Assembly (NCBI GenBank): GCA_022496205.1
Contig: WTXD01000049.1
Span: 62,001-126,000, forward strand
From: Gloeopeniophorella convolvens
Lineage: Eukaryota > Basidiomycota > Agaricomycetes > Russulales
DNA: 64,000 nt
Direction of reading: 5' to 3'
The notes below the pieces were generated by a model, which ran no database searches, was not told where the DNA came from, and was given only the letters and a program-made list of their open reading frames with translations. The first letter of the stretch is position 1. Every line of letters starts with the position of its first letter. A program made the translations under genes and the position numbers. This document shows positions 34,798-46,172 of the stretch, one piece after another.

Positions 34798-36065
34798 ATG
34801 GTCAACTTTACCATCCTTGCAGGAGGCTACGCCACCTTTGTCGCATCGTACCTGTTCAACACAGATACTAGCACGCTCACGCTTCTCAATCAATCACCTA
34901 CCGGAGCCAATCCCTCGTGGATATCGCCTGACTCGGTAAACAGTAGCATTCTCTAGTATGTCCTGTCCACTCTCCATCACTGGTTGCTGATCTTGCCTGT
35001 AGCGCTGTAAATGAGAACTCTCCCGGAGCGCTGCAGTCTTTTACCATAGGGAAGCAAGGGTTACTTTCGGATCCTCAGGGTCAGGTTAGCTCGCAGGGCA
35101 ACACCCCTGCATTCACTACGAGGCTGTCTACTGGTCAGGTAGCAATCATGAACGTAAGTTATCCTCCTGTCCAAAACTCAACTCCCTCGACCTCATGTCT
35201 GGCACAGTACGGCTCTGGCAGCGGTCTTATCGTCCCCACTGCCAACAACGCACTGTCATTCGAGTCGGCACCCCTTATTTCGTTCCCTGCCCCCGTGTCA
35301 CACCCTCACATGGCGGTGGAGCATGGCTCGGAGGTCCTTGTTCCAGACCTTGTCAGTCATTTCTTTGACCCGAGTTCTCTATTGCTGAAGCGCAGACCTG
35401 GATAGGGTGCAGACAGGATCTGGAGACTGGTGGAAAATGGCGACGCAGGGTCATGGAGAATCCAGGGCCAAATTACTCAACCGACCGGGAGCGGACCCCG
35501 CCACATAGCGATTTTCGGTACGTATCACACATCCTTTCGTATCAGCTGTTTAGACAGGGCCCAAACAGATGGCACTCTCTACACCGTCCACGAGCTTGCT
35601 TCGACTTTGACTGCTCAGACGTTCCCGGCAGCGCCTAACGGCACTTCCACGATCACTACGCAACTCTCAACAGTTCCACCAAACAACCTGACTTCGCCCA
35701 TGTGGGCGGCCGCCGAAATCCTCATCCCAACCCCGAATGTACAGTTCGAGACGCCCTACATCTACGTGTCCAACCGCAATACCGGAAGCACCGTCGACCC
35801 GCGCGGCGACACGATCGCGGTCTTCGAGACGCAGACCGGCCCGAACCCTACTGTCAAGCTCGTGGCACAAGTATACACGGGCCTCCAGCAAGTTCGTGGT
35901 ATGATGATCGGTGGACCCAATGACGAATTCATTGTGGCCGGAGGTGTGGTCGGCACGGGTGGCGTCGTCGTTTTCAAGCGCACGAATGGGGGTGCGTCCT
36001 TGCAGGAAGTCGCTCGGAATACCGTTGTTCCTACTCGTACCAGCTTCATCTGGGGTAACTGGTGA
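34798..36065 (+). CDS. Lactonase-fold seven-bladed beta-propeller (6-phosphogluconolactonase-like)
   Basis: Starts at 34798 (MVNFTILAGGYATFVASYLF) and ends at 36065. Family landmarks: ILAGGYATFVASYLFN, NPSWIS, the Ser/Gly-rich FTTRLSTGQVAIMNYGSGSG, HPHMAVEHGSEVLVPDLG, the conserved GSGPRHIAI with its histidine, DGTLYTVHEL, then YIYVSNRNTGS and DTIAVFE repeats. Five introns are implied. There is no signal peptide. This fold includes carboxy-cis,cis-muconate cyclase and bacterial-type 6-phosphogluconolactonase; basidiomycetes have many divergent members. Hydrolysis or formation of a lactone is likely but the substrate cannot be read from sequence. Confidence 0.85.
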
Positions 36066-37706
36066 TCAATGAGGGTGGTCCGATGAGGATGAGCACTTCG
36101 GACTGGATCGTTTTGTCATTACTGTGTTCACTGACTGCACAAAAGTGCCCTATCTGCGCAGCTGCACTCCCAATATGATAGTGATTGAACCGAAGATCTA
36201 ATAATTCTCTGCATTTGCACTAGCGCCATCACAAGACCGTGGATATGATACTTCCATCGGCGCTTTCTCTCGAGGCACAGCGCTAAGCCGAACCAGCCAC
36301 CTTGGCGCGGGCCCACATGGGTGCTTGCATCCCATTGATTCGCGAGTCCTGCACTTGCTCACTCTGATATTATGGATAGCCTGGCCCTGCCAGCACGATC
36401 AATGCTGGCCGGGTTGCCACTGGAATTGCTAACGTACTTCGGGAGAAGCGCGCCGCGATATCATTCATGGCGGTGTGTAACGTGTTTCGTGAGTATGGGC
36501 CTCTTTAGACAATCAGCCCAGTGCGCTGCGTGCTCAACCATTCTAAGATATTAGACAGATCCCATCCGCCTCTTGCGATGCAAGGGTCGTCTTGATTTCT
36601 TCTCACTTGAGTTTGTTCTACCCACGTTAACCTCACCTGCGTGCTTCTCGGTGACCGGCTTCCTAAGCTCTGCTGCGCTAAGCACCCACAGTCGCCGGTA
36701 CAGCGCACTCTCGCCCTGCGTCGCTATTATCTTCAGTCAACATCAACTGTTGGCTGCCATTCTGAATTCACTCTGCCACATTGGCGCTTCGTGCGGGCAT
36801 AGAAGATTCTGCACAGTCAGAAGCACAATCATGGACTCGTCCTAGCTCACGCTCAGACCTCATCACCGAGAACACCTCCGGAACCGAGCGCTGACATGAT
36901 CCGAGGTCGTAAGACGTGAGGATACATACGTTATGCCACAGAAGGTAACACCCCTGCCTTCGGCGGACCAGGAGAGTCGGTTGGGTGCCAATATAGGACA
37001 CATGGAAGTTCTGATTTGTGAATGCCATACGACCTCGTTCAGACTGCGAACCACGTCGTCCTGTGTGAGGAATCCTGGTATCTGTTTTTGGTAACGGTAA
37101 GCAGGCCCATTCTAGGCAGGCTGATATGCATAGAGGTTGCCAGCATGATGCGAGAGCGATCGCGGAGTGATCAATCTGTTTGCGTCATTCCTCTAAAGTT
37201 CGGATCCGGGCTTGGAGGAATATACGCAAGGCTGAATTGTGAGAAGATTGGGCAGCCTATGGCTGTAAGATTGCCGGCCTAGCACCGCCAAGATCAGAAC
37301 GTTGATCGCTCGCGCAGCTGCAAGCAGTCTGCAAGCTGAGGGTTCCACGTGGGACGGAAGGAAGGGAGGGAGCGCTACTCAAGATGACACCTGTTCTCGG
37401 AGAGTTGTTGGGAGAGGGAGAGACGATCAGATGAGAAGCAAGGCGGCGGGGGATGCCATCAGATGAGATCATGGGGCAGAGGGCAAGACAGCGTGGCGCG
37501 GCGGCGCTCAGCGCGCGCCACGGACGCGATCGAGAGCGGCCGCATCGAGCCTCATCAGCTTCGCGCGCCTTCTTTGCGACGCGCCCGTCTGCGCCCCCAG
37601 CGGCGATCATTCCCCCCCACCTAGCACTTAAGCACTCCTCTCCTGGATCTCATGCCTCCTCATCTCGCTGCATTTTGTGCCTCAACACAAACGCATACAA
37701 TACACC
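36066..37706. other. Intergenic, with F-box relic
   Basis: Apart from the F-box fragment near 36372 no gene is supported. The right end is C/A-rich leader of the GMC gene. Confidence 0.45.
36372..36620 (+). pseudogene. Degenerate F-box gene fragment
   Basis: An ATG-started frame gives MLAGLPLELLT, the usual start of a basidiomycete F-box. A one-base frame change then leads to an adjacent frame reading AAISFMAVCNVF, the usual second half, followed by GTGAGT. The linker is too short, and no leucine-rich remainder follows. Most likely the 5' relic of an F-box gene; chance is possible. Confidence 0.35.
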
Positions 37707-40573
37707 ATGACCACCACTGCAACCGTCGACCAGGTCGCTGACAAGACCTTTGACTACATCATCGTTGGCGGAGGTGTACGCACCCACCGTAGTCTCATCC
37801 TACAATACCACCTGATACACCCTATCAGACTGCCGGTCTTGTCCTGGCTAATCGTCTCTCCGAGGACCCTGGCACTTCTGTCCTCGTCCTCGAGGCCGGA
37901 GCCGAGCACCTCAATGACCCCACTATCCGTGCGTACCACTGCGTATATACGTGTTGATTTGGTCCTCAATCGCATCTAGTCCTCCCGGCTAGCTATGCTC
38001 GAAACTTCGGGAACCCCGAGTATGATTGGGCGTTCACAACCGTGCGTGCAGTCTTCGCAGATTGGATTGTCGTTCCGAGCCTCAAACTCACGCCTCGATC
38101 CCGAAAAGGTCCCGCAAAAGCACTCCGACGGCACCGTTTTCCCATGGAACCGGTAAGCTTCCGTCGGGTTGCGCATAGCCTCAGTGCTCAGACTCTGTCA
38201 CAGTGGTAAAGGCCTCGGTGGCTCTTCTGCCCTGAACTTCTACGTTTGGAACAGACCACCAGCTGTTGACATCGACGGTAAGCCATATATCCTCGGTCCA
38301 GGCAACCTGCTAACATCCCGTCAGCCTGGGAGACTTTGGGCAACCATGGTTGGAACTGGAAGAACTTCGTCAAGTATTCCAACAAGTCCGAGACGTGCGT
38401 CCTTCTTCTCGTTCGATGATAACGAAGCTAATTCATTCATGGCTGCATCTAGCTGGGTTCCTCCCCCCGACGACGAGGCCGCAAAGGAGAAGCTGACTTG
38501 GGACGCCGCCTATCATGGGACTGATGGTACACCATCCGAACAGATGGATACAGCAATGAGCTCAAATTGTCCGTAGGGCCTCTCGGCATCGGTTTCCACA
38601 ACGGGCGCCCGGGGTGGGACGTCACGCTGGAGGAGGTATGTGCGGTCAGATAGTTTTCTCCTACTTGAATGCTAACTTTTGATCTGGAGACGCTCAATAC
38701 GCTGGGTATTCAGACCGTTCATGAACCCGTAAGCCACTTCTCCCGCACCACATACACATTTCTGACGCGTGCATGCGTTTGTACAGCTCGGTGGCAAGGT
38801 TCGTAACACTTTTCGCGAGCTTCCGTGAGTAAAAACCGTTGACATCCTTGACTGCAGCCTGTCGGCACATTCATGATCCCCTCGTCCGTTGACCCCCGTA
38901 CAAATCAGCGCAGCTATTCAGTCGTGAGTCGTTGAGCGCGCTGATCGGACCGCCGGCTCATGGCGTTCTCTACAGGCGTATCTTCCAAAGACACCGCGCG
39001 CCAATCTCACCATCCTCACGTCGGCGCTCGTCTCGCGCGTATTGCTTGCATCGCCGGGCGGACTTGCCAAGGCGTCAGGCGTCGAGTTTCTGTATGCCGA
39101 CAAGACCGAGGTTGTCCACGCCGGTCGTGAAGTCATTCTTAGCGCAGGGTATTTTGCCTCCATAAGCACGTGATCTATGGCTGATCTGGAACTCCCAGTG
39201 CAATCAAGTCGCCTCAGGTTGGCACACTCCATTGGATCAGCGAACACTGATGCTAATGTAACGTTACGATGTTAGATACTCGAGCTTTCTGGCATAGGCC
39301 ACCCATCGATACTCGCGAAAGCCGGCGTCGACACAAAGGTAGCACTCCCAGGGGTGGGGAAGAATGTGCAGGAGCACCTCTACAGTGGGATATCTTGGGG
39401 TATGTCACCTAACGATGACGGCCGCAACGAGCTTAACGCTCTGCCACAGAATTGAAAGAACCTGAAAAGTTCAGTACGCTCGACCCGCTCCATGACCCTG
39501 CTATTGCCGCCGAGCAACTTGAACTTTAGTGCGTAGCTCGAATACGTCCCTGGAATCATTTAACTTACGGCCTCATACAGCAAGCAGGGCAAGGGCCTCT
39601 TCACCGTTGGTCTGGTCAACCTGACCTTCCTACCATTCACCGCTATCTCTCCACGTGCGGAGAGCATCATTCACGAGTTTGTGGAGCAACTCGTATCTGG
39701 CAAATACGACGCAGATCCTGCTCTGAAGGAACAGTACGAAGTCCAATTGGAGATCGAGAAGAAGGGAGCAGACCTCGAGATGATCAGCTTCCCAGGATTC
39801 TTGAGTTATCCAAGTGAGCATGCGCAAGCTATGGAACGATACATGCACTAAATTGGTGATCCTCCCTCAGACGCACCGGAGCCCGGCAAGAAGTATATCT
39901 CACTGTGCCCTGCAACGAACCACACTTACTCACGGGGGACGATTGTGCGTCTGCCCTTCTGTCTACCCTCCCCTACTGATAAAGCATCGCTCAGCATATC
40001 ACATCGGCGGATCCCAAAGTACAACCCGAGATTGACCCCCACTATTTTGAAGAGGAAATCGGTAAGTATTTACACTGCCTTGAATCATCATCACACTCAA
40101 GGACGGTTCAGATATACTTAAATTTATCGAGCACGTCCGCTTTGTGCGCCGGGTTGCTGCTTCTACTCCTATCAACAAGTACATTGGTACGGTACAACCA
40201 CTTCTGGTCCTGATTTTGCATCTGATTACTTGCAGGCAAGGAAATCAATCCCGGAGAGGCAATTCAAAGTGACGCTGAGATCGCTGCGTGGATTAAGAAA
40301 TACACGGGCACGACATACCACACCGCAGGCTCTTGTTCGATGTTGCCACGCGCGAAGGGTGGTGTCGTCGACGAGGCCCTGCGCGTGTACGGCACGTCCA
40401 ACCTCCGCGTTGTCGACCTTTCCATTGTGCCGATCCACATTTCGAGTCATACTCAGGCAACTGTGTATGCAATTGCCGAGCAAGGCACGTGTGCCATTCT
40501 CCTTGTGTTGTCTCTTTCCTGACAAGGTTCCCGTGCAGCTGCCGATATTATCAAGGGGAGATTTGTTGCTTGA
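37707..40573 (+). CDS. GMC oxidoreductase 1 (FAD-dependent, intracellular type)
   Basis: Starts at 37707 (MTTTATVDQVADKTFDYIIVGGG). The FAD-binding motif is split by an intron before TAGLVLANRL, then VLVLEAGAEH. The GMC signature region is GKGLGGSSALNFYVWNRP; the second is ILSAGAIKSPQILELSGIG. Near the end, YHTAGSCSM carries the first catalytic His region and ISSHTQATVYAIAE the second. There are about 15-18 exons, several very short. No signal peptide, so cytosolic or peroxisomal. The last intron is ambiguous: a GC donor at 40485 gives EQAADIIKG, a GT donor at 40491 gives EQGTSADIIKG. Related enzymes oxidise alcohols with O2 or a quinone acceptor; the substrate is unknown. Confidence 0.88.
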
Positions 40574-42993
40574 GATCCCCCGAACTTGAACGATTGTAAC
40601 TGTGCTGTACTCTGAGTTTGTAACGCCGCATTCGAATAGATTTTGCCCATGTGTTCCTATCATACCGCTTGTTATCTTGAGAATTGGATGGTCCTTCAAA
40701 CCGGGTCCTGTCCGGTAGATTCATTGCTGATTCCCGGCTAGGTACTCGCGATACCACTTGCATTGAACTCGTCATGCTCCGTCCGCGTCATGCCCCGAGT
40801 CCTCGTTACGGTGAACCCGGGGCATCTCAAATGGGTGTCGTGGGTTGGGAGCTCATGATGATGACGAAAAGCAAAAGTCGTAGTCACATTGCCATTCCAC
40901 GTTCATGTACATACGGGGATCAAAGCTGCGAGCGGAAGCTTTTGATTGCAACGCAAATTAAGCTACGTCTTACAGTAAGGCGACTTGCACACGCAGTGAT
41001 GTACTATGCTGTGCAGGCCAAAGCGACGTCCCATGTCGCTCCATCGCACGTGGGAAGACAGTGGGATCTACACGAATTAGCCATCATGCATCAAGTCCAA
41101 TGTAGGTCTTGGCGGACAGGCTATGGAAGCTGAAGGAGCTATTGCGATCCGCATGGCAGAAAGAACCCTTCGTGGCGCGCACACATAGAAAGACGTGCAT
41201 CAGACGCGCGACCGAACGCGGCCGGGACCTGCGAGAGCATATGTAGCTGGGCATAGCCGAGCTATCAATATGACGCCTTGGGCACGGTCTCGCGATGAGC
41301 CGTGGGGACCTGAGTGAGTTAGAGACAAAGTTACCGGGCGGAGATCCCTGGAGATTCTGCCCCTTCAAGCACTCTCCAAGCTCGGCAAACACGAGATTCG
41401 GCTTACAAGATGGAAGGCGGAGCATCAGGAGTCTGCGGCCCTAGCGGCGTTGATGGCGTGCCGACGCACACAATGGTGGATCCTAGCTTGATGCAGCTGG
41501 GCTTATCTGTGAGAATCCGTCGAAACCTAGAGGGACATGATGATGAAGCGACGCTGTGGAGAAGTGATCGTGACGTCTTGGTCACGCGAGCTGGAATATG
41601 GGCTGGCATGCCAACAGACAGAGACTTGCGAGGCAGTGATTCCATTTGTTGGGCCAAGCCTAGAGACAGCGCATGGAAAGCTTGTGACAAGCACTGTGAA
41701 GTTACCGCAGCGCGGCACGTCACCTAGAAGGCGTGGGTACATCAGGGGACCAATTATAGACAGGGGGCCTTCTGCTCTTCTAAGTCCATACAGAAAGCAT
41801 GCTTTCAACGCGTGCAACCAATCGTACAGGTAAGATGAATACCTTCTGTGATTTCTGAGCATCAGGTACAGCAAGACGATGGCATGCGGGACCGCCCGAG
41901 CTGCTATTTAGCGGTGAGAACGGAGTCCCCGCCATTGGAAGTTCAGATGCACCAAGCAAGAACCTCGGAGACGACTTACGGCCGCGAGCATGAGATGCAG
42001 GTTCGAGCGACGGAGCGTGGGTGTGATGCAGCAGCATCAGGATTGATAGCAGTCGGCGGAGCCGCCCTGGAAGCCTGAGGCACATCCGAGCTTGGGAAGA
42101 GTCGAGCTGGAGCAGGAGCAGCAACGGATGAGCTTGATGGAACAACCGGCCCGCCTGAGACGAGGCCGCATGACCCCGTGGTTTTTTTTCTTTGGGTCTA
42201 GATGGTCGGACAACCGTTTGCCCGTGTGTCCTGGACTGTCCAGGGCGCCCTGGCTTGGTGGTCAGCTGTGGGCGCACACCGGGAGACCGACCGGCTGGGG
42301 CCGGGGTGGCGCCGGTTGGAGCGCGAGGGCGACGCAATATTAATACGGCAAGGGGCGCAAGTTTCATCTTTGCGTGATGACTGCACACGCGGCGCAACGC
42401 CGAGCGAACGCACTGCTAGATCACTAGAGCGGTCGTCGAGCGGCGAACAGTGTGTGCCATTGCTATGCGCGCCGTCGGCCACGCTCATGTCAGCTGTCAT
42501 AGATCATCTCTCGTTGTGGATCCTTCGGACGTAGATTACAGTGCTGGCGGTGACACGCCCGTCCTGCTTTCTGAATGGCGCTTTGCGCCTCCCTGGCCCC
42601 GATACGCCAGGCCGTGGGACGTGTCTGAGGATAGATCTTCTTTGATGCATCACGCACCCAAATGCGCATGGCAGTGCTGGCGCTCCTCGTTCCCTGCCTC
42701 CCACTTGCTGATACGGCAGATCACTTTCCGGGGCTGCGGCGACGCATATGCTCCTCACCAGCCTGGTGCTGCCTACGCCATGATTTAAGCTAGCCGTTTC
42801 CTGGTGATCGAGCTGAGCGCTCACCCTCCCCGACAGTACCTCCGCCCATCTCATCACATCGTCCTGGTGCCATAAGTACCGGATCCCTCTGTGCGCCGTG
42901 CCATCTCTCTTTGCCTGTATTCTCGTCTAATCCTCATCCGGCTGCTAGGCAGTCTCTAATTTCTTCCCATTTGACTTTTGCGGGACCTGAGCC
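40574..42993. other. Long intergenic stretch, no gene supported
   Basis: 2.4 kb between GMC 1 and the DUF6534 gene. Several frames over 100 codons exist on both strands at 41400-42400. They lack introns, domains and consistent coding bias, and overlap each other. I see no transposase or reverse-transcriptase motif. Confidence 0.4.
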
Positions 42994-44555
42994 ATGGATA
43001 TCGGACCAGCGTAAGCTCTTTAGCTTGGATGTGGCGGCATTCCCTGACCGTCATTCATGCAGTGTCGGATGCCTGATCATTGGCATGCTGCTTAATCTCA
43101 TCCTTTATGGATTCATGTTCATGCAATGTTTCATCTACTTGACGACCTACAAGAAGTGAGTGCATCGTCCTCCGTACCAATCCACCCGGTCTTGAACGTC
43201 ATTAGGGATGCTCTGTGGATTAAGATCTTTGTGCGATACCTTCATAGCTTGATTATCTAGCCGAAGCTAAAACCCCGAATAGGTCGCCTACCTATTCCTT
43301 GCCGACACGGTGGACACCGCCTTCACAGCAGCTACGCTCTACGACTACCTCGTGAAGCACTTCGGGGAGGTCGACTACTTGGCACGGGCCTCAGTGTGTA
43401 AGTTGGCCCCCTTGCTCTTCATCCGATATGGGGCACTGACGCGTCACTAGTGTTCGATACGGATCCCGCAATGACTGTGAGTATAGATTTCCTTGATTAC
43501 GCGATCTATGAAACGATCTCAGTTATGACCAGGGGATCATCTCGTGCTCCGTACAGCTCTTCTTCGCTCACAGGGTCAAGAAGTTGACCGGTTATACATG
43601 GATATCCGTTATCATCTCCGTCATGTCAATTGCTTCACTATGTGGGTTTTACTGTACTCTCTATCGCCATGAATCTCATCTAGCTCCAAGGTGGCGCTCT
43701 CGGTTCAGCAATCGCCGTTAACTGGTGGCATGATTTCGCCGATTTCCAGCATTTCAAGGTGGTCGTTATCATCTGGCTGGTCTGTGCCTCCGTCGCCGAT
43801 GTTATGATCACCAGTATCCTTGTCTGGTTCTTGGTACGCTCCCCACTCTCAAGTGCCTGCGCCCATTCATCTCGTATTTTTAGAGGGGAAAGCGCACCGG
43901 CTTTGCTGCCACCGACGATATCATCGACAGGATTGTTCGTTGTATGTATACCTCACTCAGCGAGAACCGCAGTCATTGAACCTGTTCTAGTGACCATCCA
44001 GACTGGCCTGGTCACCGCTTTGGTCGCCGTCATAGATGTCGTCCTTTTCTTGGCTACCCCGAAAGACTAGTGAGTGACTATATCATTGAGCGGTTCCTTT
44101 GTCAACGTCGCTTCCAGCCACCTGTTGTTCAATCTACCTTTATCAAAGCTGTATACCAACAGTCTTATGTCTAATCTCAACGCCCGAGGAGGATGGGATG
44201 GGAGCTCATCCGGCGTCAATACTTCCGAGGGCGCTAGACCATCTGTCAACGTCCAGCGGAGGACACAGGTACGTCATTTTGTGCAAGTGCAAAAGCACCT
44301 TGTTCCGACTGTCTAAACTCTAATCATTTCGATCCTCAGGGGGGCCCGAATGTTGTTCTCATCAGCAAAGACATCACATCAGTCAGTATGTCTTCCTTCG
44401 GCCACTATTTCCATGCTGACTTCGACGCTGCGCAGATGACCGATAGATCAGATCGCTTTGCGGGAAACTATCACGACCCTATGGAAATGGACACGATGAA
44501 GAGGGGGGAGATTCCCCCACCACTCACGACACGGGCACACGACGACTACGTGTAG
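42994..44555 (+). CDS. DUF6534 seven-helix membrane protein
   Basis: Starts at 42994 with a short exon (MDIGPA) that joins VGCLIIGMLLNLILYGFMFM, the first helix. Later helices: AYLFLADTVDTAFTAATLYDYL, ISCSVQLFFAHRVKKLTG, WISVIISVMSIASL, FKVVVIIWLVCASVADVMIT and TIQTGLVTALVAVIDVVLFL. The tell-tale segments are SVQLFFAHRV, VADVMITSILVWFL, RTGF-x-x-TDDIIDRIV and the end of the membrane part, LPLSKLYTNSLMSNLNAR. These fit the DUF6534 family, expanded in Agaricomycetes. A hydrophilic tail ending HDDYV follows. At least eight exons. Proposed to be plasma-membrane receptor-like proteins, but no ligand is established. Confidence 0.85.
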
Positions 44556-46172
44556 GGGTGGTCACTGGGATTATGCGGGAAGCCCTAATTTATTACCCTC
44601 CGCCCTTCGCTCTCACCCACGTTGCTTCATCCGTGAGCAATGCGGCCGCTTTGTTGTATTCTCGAAGCTGTGATATATGTATGACCGTCTCATCATACCA
44701 GACTGCATTCCGCATATTTGCGCTCCCTTCTGTCTTACACAATTCTCTCCACCGTCGAGCAAACGACTTGCCACTGCCAGTAGTCGGCTTCTGACATTTC
44801 GGGATCCCGGGGACTCGTATACTTAGGCTGTTCCACCGCATTGGCGGCGTTGACATCGACCAGCTTTGGACCGAGTCGGAGTGCGCTCCGACACCATGAA
44901 CTCCGTCGGGAGTGGGAAATATGATCGCTGTGATATGGTACTGCGGTGATCCACCGGAAAGTGGTGGATTCGAAAGAGGCTTTGCGCACACCAACGGCTA
45001 AATGGGCCGGCTTGAGGCTTTGCACCAATGATGTCCTCTATCTGCTTGTTGGATTTCGTATCGATCGGATGAGTGGTTGAAGCAGGAGTCGGTCTTTGTG
45101 AACCAGTCTTGCCTCCTACATACCAATCCTCCAGGAACACACTGCCTTGCGGTCATCCTGATACCACGAAACTCTCTGTGCAGCATGACAAGTGAATTCT
45201 AGTCGCCTCTGTAGTGTTCCTCTTGTCTCAACGCGAGTGGAACGTGGTATGCGAGAGCCTATCTCACTCTCAGCGTGACATATAGCTCCGGTCGAATCCT
45301 GATACAGGTGCAGATCGATCCGCAATACCATCAGTCCGGCTTTTCCCCACTGCTTGGCGTTCGGCAGGTCTGGCAGCAAGCGTTACAACTGCTTTCCTCG
45401 GTTTCGGCTCGGCTCTGGCACGCTCAAACCTCATTGTAGAAAGTTGAGACTCTAGATGTATGTCTCTCAAGGGCTCCTAATAGGTGTGCTCTACTGTGTA
45501 GTTTAAAGCAGAGGTAGACAGGAGAGTTGAACACTGGGAAGTTAGTAGTACAGTCAAACTTGTCCTAACCCATACTTGTCATAGCCCATAACCTGTGATA
45601 AACCATAGGTTTTTCAGCCTACAGAAACACGGATTTGGGCCTACTAGTGCCTCCCAAACCCCATAACCTGTAATAACCCATAGCTTTGACCTTCCACCAA
45701 TTGCTATGGGTTAGGACAAGTTTGACTGTACTTACCATGATATGTGCCGAGCTCGCCATCCACAGCCACAACTGTATTGCACCACAATCATCGAGGTCAG
45801 AATCAGACTAGCAAGCGGTTTGAATATAACCTCCGCCGATCGTTTCGCGCTGGTCCGTTCTCCTTGTGGCCACGGCAGATGAACGTATCGAGTTCCGCAT
45901 ACTGCTACATTCAAGGCCACATGTCGATCTAGATCTCCGACAGGAATATTCTCCTCTCCCTTTGTCGCTTCGGTGGTAGTAGAGTGGCCGATGAGCTGCT
46001 TCATCCGAAACTACCGAGAGCGAAGGCAACAAATATGGACTGAGTCATGCAACTCGGGGCTTCGGTACCCAATCAAGCATGCCCAGTTCACACACTGGTA
46101 TCAGCAGAGCATCACTCTCATTGATACTGCCCTGGTCACATCGTCTGGTGCAACTTCGGTGATCCGCGGTCA
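44556..46172. other. Intergenic carrying a MITE
   Basis: Convergent 3' flanks of the DUF6534 gene and NOP4. The only structure I can support is the 178-bp inverted-repeat element at 45551-45728. Confidence 0.5.
45551..45728. mobile_element. 178-bp MITE with TA target duplication, Tc1/mariner-pogo type
   Basis: Perfect 24-bp terminal inverted repeats: 45551-45574 (begins CAGTCAAACTTG) and 45705-45728 (ends CAAGTTTGACTG), flanked on both sides by TA (45549-45550 and 45729-45730). Inside are two near-identical direct repeats, 45585-45608 and 45660-45683, both starting CCCATAACCTGT. No coding capacity. TA duplication and CAGTC termini fit the Tc1/mariner-pogo superfamily; a transposase elsewhere would have to move it. 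The perfect ends suggest recent activity. Confidence 0.85.

Noticed and set aside
41780..42397. 205-codon frame on the minus strand, and a neighbouring frame ending in ARTCISCSRP before a GTAAGT, reminiscent of a Zn2Cys6 cluster
   Set aside because: No following C-x-R-K-x-K-C part or second zinc half is found downstream, and the frames are low-complexity and overlap others.
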